A stretch of DNA of 64,000 bases, taken from contig JAHEDT010000002.1 of assembly GCA_024641085.1 (NCBI GenBank), positions 124,001 through 188,000 on the forward strand, read 5' to 3'. The translations under genes were made by a program, and so were the position numbers. Position 1 is the stretch's first letter, and each line of letters opens with the position of its first letter. Shown here piece by piece: positions 57,902 through 64,000 of the stretch. The stretch is from Geobacteraceae bacterium. GTDB taxonomy: Bacteria; Desulfobacterota; Desulfuromonadia; Desulfuromonadales; BM103. The notes beneath the pieces are model-generated. The model worked only from the letters and a program-made list of their open reading frames with translations. It had not been told where the DNA came from and did no database searches.

Positions 57902-59212
57902 ATGACAGACCCGCGCCCCGGAATATCACCACTCTTCCTCAGCCAGTTCGAAGTTGACGAAGCAATCCCCTTCAAGCGCCACCTGAATCGCCTTGAAGTC
58001 GAGATCGGCCGGGAGGATTACAGTCAGCTGAAGAGGGTCGAACTGCTCGATAACATCCCCGCGGAAGGGGCTTTCTCCGTCATGACCGAGATTACCGAGC
58101 GCCTTCTGAAAAGCACCCAGAACAACTACAACCGGGAGCTGCTCAAGCGCCTGAAGATCCGCATCTATCTCGACCCGGTCAGCTACTCGATCTATTACCG
58201 TCTGCCCGAGCGCTGCCTGCGCTTTGTCGCCACCTGGCGCCAGTCGGTCCTGAAGCGCTTCTTCACCACCGAACCCACCGTGGATTCGGGCTGGCGTCTT
58301 TGTGGTCACGCCTTGCCGGAGTTCGCCAGCCGCTACCTGCCGGATGCCGCAGGCGGGGTCCTGCTGCTGCGACACAACCAGGAGGAGATTCTCCGGGAGC
58401 GCCCGCTAATCACCGCCAGCCATGGCCCCTATGACCCCCACACTCTGGAAGTGGCACTCTATTTTCTGCGCGCCGGCAAGGTCGGTGCGGCCATCATCAA
58501 TCTCGGCTTCGCTGGCCGCGAGCCCTTGACCGATGACAATCTCGCCCAGCTCGACGCCTGGGGGGTGCCGCTTAATCCGAGCAACATCGATGTTATCTAC
58601 CCCTACTCCGACGAACACGGCCACCCTTACTGCTACAAGCTCGAAGAGGGTCTGCCGCACTATATCGCGGCCCTTGGGATGGCCCTTCCCGACCTGGTGA
58701 TCGACATCCACGGTTGCGTAGGGACCTTCAGTGACGATCGGCGCATCGTGGTTGGGCTCGGTGGGCTCCCGCCCTTCCGTGACCCGCAGCAGATCGGCAC
58801 GTTGGTCAACCAAGCCGGCATCCTCCACCTACAGCCGAGCGCGGCCGTTCGGCAGGGCTTGGGCGTGATCCGCGAGCTGTCCGCCGAGATGTACGTGCAG
58901 TTCTGTGCCAGCGCCCACGAGTGCTACAACTTCGCCCTGCTCGGCGGCATGCAGCTGCTCGGGGCCCGCATCGACCCACGCGCTGAGGTCGACAGCCTGG
59001 TGGACGGTGAAAACCGGGCGTTTCTGCCAAACGACAACCTGCGCTGGCTGCCAGGGGCCGGGGCCAACGCCCTGCAGCGGATCGCCGCCCGCAAGCTCAA
59101 CCCCGAGACCCAATGCCTGCACGTCGAAATCCCAACGGCGGTGCGCCGCAAGATGGTCCTCAAATTACGCTCGCTGGAAATCGAGTCTTCTTTCGATGCC
59201 AGCGGCCTGTAG
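57902..59212 (+). CDS. 436-residue conserved unknown (N-formylglutamate amidohydrolase-like motif?)
   Basis: A soluble protein without signal peptide. The C-terminal two thirds contain ITASHGPYDPHT, LPDLVIDIHGCVGTF and CASAHECYNFALLGGMQLLG, with an invariant-looking H-G after Asp-Ile. Asp-hydrophobic-His-Gly also occurs in N-formylglutamate amidohydrolases, so a metal-dependent hydrolase is possible but unproven. It precedes an RNase Z-like gene by 24 bp and probably shares its operon. Confidence 0.6.
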   Translation: MTDPRPGISPLFLSQFEVDEAIPFKRHLNRLEVEIGREDYSQLKRVELLDNIPAEGAFSVMTEITERLLKSTQNNYNRELLKRLKIRIYLDPVSYSIYYRLPERCLRFVATWRQSVLKRFFTTEPTVDSGWRLCGHALPEFASRYLPDAAGGVLLLRHNQEEILRERPLITASHGPYDPHTLEVALYFLRAGKVGAAIINLGFAGREPLTDDNLAQLDAWGVPLNPSNIDVIYPYSDEHGHPYCYKLEEGLPHYIAALGMALPDLVIDIHGCVGTFSDDRRIVVGLGGLPPFRDPQQIGTLVNQAGILHLQPSAAVRQGLGVIRELSAEMYVQFCASAHECYNFALLGGMQLLGARIDPRAEVDSLVDGENRAFLPNDNLRWLPGAGANALQRIAARKLNPETQCLHVEIPTAVRRKMVLKLRSLEIESSFDASGL

Positions 59213-59236
59213 CTGGAGACAATATTCGGAGCTTCC

Positions 59237-60331
59237 ATGCAGAACCTTGGTCTGTTCCGCTACCTGCAACCGAGTTTTTTCTCCGGACTGCTCGATGATC
59301 CGGTGATGTTCATCAACGTCCGGCCCACCGGTCGCGGCCTCCTGATCGATTGCGGCCAGCTCCACCACCTGGCGAAGCGGGTCCTGCGCTCGGTGGATGC
59401 CATATTCGTCAGCCACGCCCACATGGACCACCTGATGGGCTTCGATCACCTCCTGCGGCATGTGCATGTCGCCTCTCGCACTATCGCCGTCTATGGCCCG
59501 CCGGGAATTGCCGCACGAATCGGCAACAAGCTGGCCGGGTACGACTGGAACCTCACCGAGGCAACCTGGTGCACGATTACCGTTTTCGAAATCCACCCCC
59601 GAACCATCGAGGAGTACGAATTCGCCGGCAGCCGCGGCTTCACATCACAGCATGCCAAAACCCGTCTCCGCCGGGATCGTACCCTGCTGCAGACACGGCA
59701 CCTGACCGTCGAAGCCGAGATCTGCGACCACAAAATTCCGGCACTGATCTTCCGGGTTACGGAGAGCGCGGCCTTCCTGCTCGACAAGTCGAAACTGCAC
59801 GAGGAACAGCTGCTGGCGGGGCCGTGGATCAAGGAGCTGGAAAAACGCTTTCACACCGGGCGTTGGGACGAAAGGCCCCTGGAAGTCTGGAGAGAGAAAG
59901 AGGGGAAGCGCACCACCGAAACGCTTGGCGACCCCGAGGCACTATACCGTCGGATCTGTCGCAGCGCACCACCGGCCAGCATTGGCTACCTCTGCGATGT
60001 GGGGATGACCCAGGGCAACCTGGAACGCATCCATGACCTCATGCAGGGGGTCACGCTGCTGGTCTCGGAATGCACCTTCCTGGCCGCAGATGAAGCCAAA
60101 GCGCGCAGTTCCGCACACCTGTGCACGACCGATCTGAACATCCTCAGCCGACAGGTCAAACCGGACGTGCTGCTGCCGATGCACCTGAGCAAAACCTATC
60201 TTGGCGACACCAGGCGGCTGTATGCTGAACTCAAACCGCCACCGGGCACTCGCCTCCTCGCCCTGCCGGACTACATCACGCCGCGCCCCCTGCTACCGCA
60301 CGATCTGCCGGGCCTCGAGCCACGACCTTGA
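59237..60331 (+). CDS. metallo-beta-lactamase-fold hydrolase, RNase Z-like
   Basis: A 364-residue protein. The metal motif is SHAHMDHLMGFDHL; later LCDVGMTQGN and LLVSECTFLAADEAKARSSAHL give the Asp and a further His, and MHLSKTY provides another, matching the tRNase Z/RNase Z-like fold. It is longer than the short RNase Z (about 310), with an insert near 135-225. It could be a tRNA 3'-processing enzyme or a relative acting on another phosphodiester. It is the second gene of a pair with the 436-residue unknown. Confidence 0.75.
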   Translation: MQNLGLFRYLQPSFFSGLLDDPVMFINVRPTGRGLLIDCGQLHHLAKRVLRSVDAIFVSHAHMDHLMGFDHLLRHVHVASRTIAVYGPPGIAARIGNKLAGYDWNLTEATWCTITVFEIHPRTIEEYEFAGSRGFTSQHAKTRLRRDRTLLQTRHLTVEAEICDHKIPALIFRVTESAAFLLDKSKLHEEQLLAGPWIKELEKRFHTGRWDERPLEVWREKEGKRTTETLGDPEALYRRICRSAPPASIGYLCDVGMTQGNLERIHDLMQGVTLLVSECTFLAADEAKARSSAHLCTTDLNILSRQVKPDVLLPMHLSKTYLGDTRRLYAELKPPPGTRLLALPDYITPRPLLPHDLPGLEPRP

Positions 60332-60415
60332 ACCGGCCCGGCCAAACCCGCCAAAATTGCCAAAGGCGGCCCTAAACCGCCCTGAGTTGATCATGTGGGG
60401 ATGAAACAAGGCCGA

Positions 60416-60580
60416 TCAGTAAATCACGATGTAGCCGTGCTGCGTGGCAATCCGGGAGATTTCGAGAACATCCTGAATCTGGTAGCTCTTGCCGTCGAGC
60501 ACGAAGGTGTAGCCGCCCTCCGGGTTCTCCTTGGCGAGATCGATCAGGTATTCGAAGCTGGCCGTCTTGATTGTTTCCAT
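60416..60580 (-). CDS. 54-residue hypothetical protein
   Basis: The ATG at 60580 has GGAG 9 bases upstream. The protein is small and soluble: ETIKTASFEYLIDLAKENPE, GYTFVLDGKSYQIQDVL, then EISRIATQHGYIVIY. It starts 16 bp after the inositol-monophosphatase stop and is probably cotranscribed. No family is recognised. Confidence 0.55.
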   Translation of the reverse strand: METIKTASFEYLIDLAKENPEGGYTFVLDGKSYQIQDVLEISRIATQHGYIVIY

Positions 60581-60596
60581 GGGCTCGACTCCACGT

Positions 60597-61409
60597 TCAA
60601 AGCAGGGACATGACCTCTTGATGCAGCTGTCGGTTTGCGGCCGCGACCACGAATCCGCCGGCCACAGGAGCCCTCCCCCGGCGATCGGTGACCACACCGC
60701 CGGCCGCCTCGATGATCGGGATCAGCGGCACGATGTCGTAGGGCTGCAGGGTGTCCTCCACGACCAGGTCGACCTGGCCCAGGGCCAGCATGCAGTAGGC
60801 GTAACAATCACCACCGAAGCGTTGCAGGCGGGCCTTTGCGGCCACCCGACCGAAGGCCTCCAGGTTGGCCTCATTGGCGAACATGCTCGGATGGGTGCAG
60901 TAGAGCAGCGCCTCGTCGAGGGCCACCTGCTGCCTGGTGTGCATGGCGGTCCTTTGCCCACGGCACTGCAGAAACGCACCGGCCGCGCTGCCGTAGAAAA
61001 GCTCTCCTGTCACCGGCTGGTGCATGAGCCCGGCATGAACCCGGTCGCCTTGCTGCAAGCCGAGCAGAATCCCCCAGGTCGGGAATCCACTGATAAAAGC
61101 CTTGGTGCCGTCGATCGGGTCGATCACCCAGTTGAGATCCGAACGCCCCGGCGTGCTGCCAGTCTCTTCGCCGACAATACCGAAGTCGGGAAAGCGCCGA
61201 GCGAGCGCTTCGCGCAGACTGGCCTCCACCTCGCGGTCGGCCTGCGTCACCGGGTCGAAGCGCCCTTTACCAGGCTTGTTGTCCACAGCCAGAGCTGTGC
61301 GGAAATAACGCAGGGCAATCTCGCCCGCGTCCTGCACGACCCGCAGGGCAAAGCCCAGGGCTTCGGCGACCTCTGTGGTGGACAGTGTTGTCAAAGGATC
61401 TCTACCCAT
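60597..61409 (-). CDS. inositol monophosphatase-family phosphatase (HisN-like)
   Basis: A 270-residue protein. Metal-site motifs are GEETGSTPG, WVIDPIDGTKAFISGFP and, near the end, VVEDTLQPYDIVPLIPIIEAAGG; the DPIDGTKAFISG form with Lys is characteristic of HisN histidinol-phosphate phosphatases rather than of inositol phosphatases. It probably completes histidine synthesis (inference). I chose the ATG at 61409 with GGGA upstream. An ATG at 61445 is possible. Confidence 0.82.
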   Translation of the reverse strand: MGRDPLTTLSTTEVAEALGFALRVVQDAGEIALRYFRTALAVDNKPGKGRFDPVTQADREVEASLREALARRFPDFGIVGEETGSTPGRSDLNWVIDPIDGTKAFISGFPTWGILLGLQQGDRVHAGLMHQPVTGELFYGSAAGAFLQCRGQRTAMHTRQQVALDEALLYCTHPSMFANEANLEAFGRVAAKARLQRFGGDCYAYCMLALGQVDLVVEDTLQPYDIVPLIPIIEAAGGVVTDRRGRAPVAGGFVVAAANRQLHQEVMSLL

Positions 61410-61603
61410 GATTCCCGAATCCAGGAAAGAAAATTTAGCCTGCATGCCATTCTATAAGAAAACCCGCTGATCATCAAAACAAAGGTTTTGCCAGCGGCAG
61501 AGAGCCGCCCATACCTGCCCGCCGTTTATTCCGGCGCCCGGGAAACCTGTGTCTTTGCTTCAGGAGACAGGACCGTCCAAGGACGTCGTCTTCTGGCCTG
61601 GTG

Positions 61604-62434
61604 CTACTGCCGCGCCAGGCGCAGGTTGACCGCCTCGTACTCGAAATTGCTGCGGTAGGGATTGATGTCGAGGCCGCCGCGCCGGGTGTAGCGCGCATAA
61701 ACCGTCAACTTCCGCGGCCGGCAGAAGTGCATCAGGTCGGCAAATATCCTTTCAACGCACTGTTCGTGGAACTCGTCGTGCTGACGGAAGGAAACCAGGT
61801 AGCGCAACAAGGCTTCCCGGTCGATCCTGGCGCCCTCATAACGGATCAGCACGCTCCCCCAGTCCGGCTGGCGGGTCACCAGGCAGTTGCTCTTCAGCAG
61901 GTGACTGTGCAGCGTCTCGGCAACCTCCTGCCGGGGGTCGGCCGCCCCTGCGAGCAGACCGGCGTCCAGGGCGTATCCGTAGATCGGGACATCGATATCA
62001 TCAACACACTCCCCCGGCAGCGTGGCAAAGACTTGATCGGCAAACTCTTCGGCACCGATCAAGCGGACGTCTACCGGGGCCCCGGCGGCACCGCCGAGGT
62101 CCTGGCTGAGCAGGGCACGCACCGCCTCGAAATTGTCGAACCGGGTCTGGTTGTAGGAGTTGAGATAGAGCTTGATCGATTTCGACTCGATCAGGTGGGG
62201 AGACTCGCAAGGAATGCGGAACTCGCCCATGGCCACCACCGGCATTCCCCGGGGAGTCAGCCAGGACAGCTCGTAGGCGTTCCAGATGTCGACTCCGTGA
62301 AAAGGCAGCACCTCCGGCAGGCCGATCTCGTCGCGCTTGAGTCGCCGCGGCAGCGGGCAGAGCAGACCGGGATCGTACTCCGACTTGTAAGCCGTGGCTT
62401 TGCCCAGGGGCAGGTTGTCGGTGTGATCATGCAT
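61604..62434 (-). CDS. queF: NADPH-dependent preQ0 reductase (long-form QueF)
   Basis: A 276-residue protein, the long (E. coli-type) QueF with two T-fold halves. The QueF motif ESKSIKLYLNSYNQT, which binds NADPH, is present, and the nucleophile Cys lies in LLKSNCLVTRQPDWGS. It reduces the nitrile of preQ0 to preQ1 in queuosine tRNA modification. Confidence 0.95.
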   Translation of the reverse strand: MHDHTDNLPLGKATAYKSEYDPGLLCPLPRRLKRDEIGLPEVLPFHGVDIWNAYELSWLTPRGMPVVAMGEFRIPCESPHLIESKSIKLYLNSYNQTRFDNFEAVRALLSQDLGGAAGAPVDVRLIGAEEFADQVFATLPGECVDDIDVPIYGYALDAGLLAGAADPRQEVAETLHSHLLKSNCLVTRQPDWGSVLIRYEGARIDREALLRYLVSFRQHDEFHEQCVERIFADLMHFCRPRKLTVYARYTRRGGLDINPYRSNFEYEAVNLRLARQ

Positions 62435-62503
62435 GATGTTGATACTCTGACAGATCAGGAAATCATTTCAACAGAAAAAACCAGCGGGGGCTCACCGCCT
62501 TAG

Positions 62504-62573
62504 CTGTAAGCTGTAAGCTGTAAGCTGTAAGCTGTAAGCTGTAAGCTGTAAGCTGTAAGCTGTAAGCAATCAA
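62504..62573. repeat. tandem heptamer repeat (GCTGTAA)x10
   Basis: Ten perfect, uninterrupted copies of a 7-base unit in the 258-bp gap between queF and the helicase gene, outside any gene. Copy number is likely to vary among strains by slippage. The rest of the gap shows no gene. Confidence 0.95.
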
Positions 62574-62692
62574 GATCAGGGCAGGTCTGGCAGTCAAGCG
62601 TGATAGCAGGCGGTCCCCGGGAATCTTGCTGGGGCCCAACTTTCAGCCCCAGGAAGGACGGCCCTTGAGCGGGGGCGGCACTGCGCGTCCCG

Positions 62693-64000
62693 CTACTCTC
62701 CCATCAGCCGGGCAAACAGGTCCGACAGGCTGGCCTGTTCATCCCCTTCGACCAGCTGGAACCCGGCCCGGGCTTCCTCGCGGCGCACCTCTTCAGGGAT
62801 TTCCGCCAGGAAACGGCTGGTTTCGCGGGGTTCCGCCTTGCCGTACTTCATACGCGCGTCGGCATGCAGGAGGGTCAGCTTTTCCCGGGCCCGGGTGATG
62901 CCGACATAGCAGAGACGGCGTTCCTCGTCGACGTCGAAAACGTCTGAGACCGATTTCCGGTGCGGTAGGAAGCCCTCCTCGAAACCGGGCATGAACACGT
63001 GGGGGAATTCCAGGCCCTTGCTCGAGTGCAGGCTCATCAGCACCACGGCGTCCTGAGCGAGTTTCTTCTCCTTGCTTTCGGAACCGGGCTCATCGCGGTC
63101 GAGGAGCGCAACCTTTTCCAAAAAACCGGACAGGGTCGGCTGCCCCACACGCCCCTCGTAGGTGGCGAGGGCGTTGACGATCTCCTGGACGTTCTCGATG
63201 CGGCGTTCGATCCTTTCGCGCGAGTCCGGTTCACGGCGCAGTTCGGCTTCGAGGCCGATCGTGGCGAACAGCTCCATGGCCGTTGCGGCCAGCCGGCCGC
63301 CAGCGCGAAACCCGCGCCTGCGCTCTTCGATCAGGGCCACAAAACCTCCCACGGCGTCGGCCGCCTTGGCGTTGACCCCTTCGAGCAGGCGGGCCTTGCG
63401 AATCACCTGCCAGAGTGGCTCCCGGCCGGCAATTGAGGCGCGGATCAGCAGGTCGGCCGTGGTGCGGCCGATGCCGCGGCGCGGGTAGTTGAGGATACGC
63501 AGCAGGTTGACCTCGTCGTAGGGGTTGACGATGAAGCGCAGATAGGCAATCGCGTCTTTGACCTCCTTGCGGTCGAAGAACTGCTGGCCGCCGATCAGCA
63601 CGTAGGGCACCTCGGCGAAGCGCAGCTCCTGCTCGAAGACCAGGGTCTGAGCGTTGGTCCGCAACAGGATGGCGTGGTCGCGATAGGCCATACGCTTACG
63701 GCCCACATTGTGGCGGATTCGTTCGATCACCGCCCTGGCTTCGTCCTCGGCATCAATGCACCTGACCACGCCAAGCTTCTCGCCAGCAACGCCTGCCGTC
63801 CAGAGAGCTTTTTCCTTTCGCTTATTGTTGTGCCTGATCACCGTGTTGGCCGCTTTGAGGATATGGGCCGTGGATCGGTAATTCTGCTCGAGCTTGATGA
63901 CGTGGGCACCGGGAAAATGCTTCTCGAAATCGAGGATATTGCCGGGATCGGCGCCGCGCCACCCATAGATCGACTGGTCGTCGTCACCGACCACGCAGAA
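62693..64000 (-). CDS. UvrD/Rep-type superfamily 1 DNA helicase, C-terminal part (cut by window edge)
   Basis: The frame is open to the right edge, so the N-terminus lies outside. The visible 435 residues start within FCVVGDDDQSIYGWRGAD (motif III region) and include LEQNYRST (motif IV), MSLHSSKGLEF (motif V) and RRLCYVGITRARE (motif VI). This is the C-terminal half of a UvrD/PcrA/Rep-like 3'-5' helicase used in repair or replication restart. Which member it is cannot be decided from this part; DDDQSIYGWRGAD is common to Rep and PcrA. Confidence 0.93.
   Translation of the reverse strand, partial: FCVVGDDDQSIYGWRGADPGNILDFEKHFPGAHVIKLEQNYRSTAHILKAANTVIRHNNKRKEKALWTAGVAGEKLGVVRCIDAEDEARAVIERIRHNVGRKRMAYRDHAILLRTNAQTLVFEQELRFAEVPYVLIGGQQFFDRKEVKDAIAYLRFIVNPYDEVNLLRILNYPRRGIGRTTADLLIRASIAGREPLWQVIRKARLLEGVNAKAADAVGGFVALIEERRRGFRAGGRLAATAMELFATIGLEAELRREPDSRERIERRIENVQEIVNALATYEGRVGQPTLSGFLEKVALLDRDEPGSESKEKKLAQDAVVLMSLHSSKGLEFPHVFMPGFEEGFLPHRKSVSDVFDVDEERRLCYVGITRAREKLTLLHADARMKYGKAEPRETSRFLAEIPEEVRREEARAGFQLVEGDEQASLSDLFARLMGE

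Noticed and set aside
62504-62573. CRISPR array
   Set aside because: The units are 7 bases, identical and without spacers, so it is a simple tandem repeat. No cas genes are present.

Overview
The window looks like chromosomal DNA of a Desulfuromonadia (Geobacter/Desulfuromonas-type) anaerobe. Evidence: dense multiheme c-type cytochromes and NrfD-type membrane complexes, proteins resembling Geobacter CbcL, ImcH and CbcSTU, a haem-binding sensor kinase paired with a sigma54 activator, an atp operon carrying only the Fo genes atpI/B/E, and moderately high GC with AT-rich regulatory gaps. This assignment rests on gene content, because no rRNA or tRNA was seen.

Region 1 (1-8.9 kb, minus strand) is a candidate self-contained respiratory regulon. 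A haem-motif histidine kinase, preceded by a riboswitch-like leader and terminator, lies upstream of an NtrC-type response regulator. Next comes a sigma54-type promoter with two upstream GTATA-N7-TATAC sites. It drives an operon of small membrane proteins, a pseudo-receiver, a pentahaem cytochrome, a Tat-exported four-cluster ferredoxin and a HybB/NrfD quinone-site protein, then a dihaem HAMP protein.

Region 2 (9.3-24.5 kb) holds a type III polyketide synthase and a UbiE-like methyltransferase, then a minus-strand operon (chemoreceptor, metallo-beta-lactamase protein, conserved unknown, EF-G paralogue), a DEAD-box helicase with an S4 protein, a Cache-like secreted protein, and the Fo operon atpZ-atpI-atpB-atpE with a strong promoter and terminator.

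Region 3 (24.7-38.3 kb) is an inner-membrane electron-transfer island: a CbcL-like nonahaem/cytochrome-b fusion, an octahaem cytochrome, a DUF2339-like membrane protein, two complete CbcSTU-like complexes back to back, a divergent pair of 48-residue membrane proteins, and an ImcH-like NapC/NirT cytochrome. Together these offer several parallel routes from menaquinol to periplasmic cytochromes.

Region 4 (38.3-64 kb) is mostly housekeeping: a UbiD-family decarboxylase, uvrB, cysS, glnS, ispD-ispF, carD, panE, a lexA-X-dinB SOS operon with an unusual palindromic operator, a rhomboid protease, DUF3014 and TauE proteins, a methyltransferase, a SPOR-NlpC/P60 lipoprotein, an MFS exporter, an unknown 436-residue protein beside an RNase Z-like protein, a HisN-type phosphatase, queF, a 10-copy heptamer repeat, and the C-terminal part of a UvrD/Rep helicase cut by the window edge.
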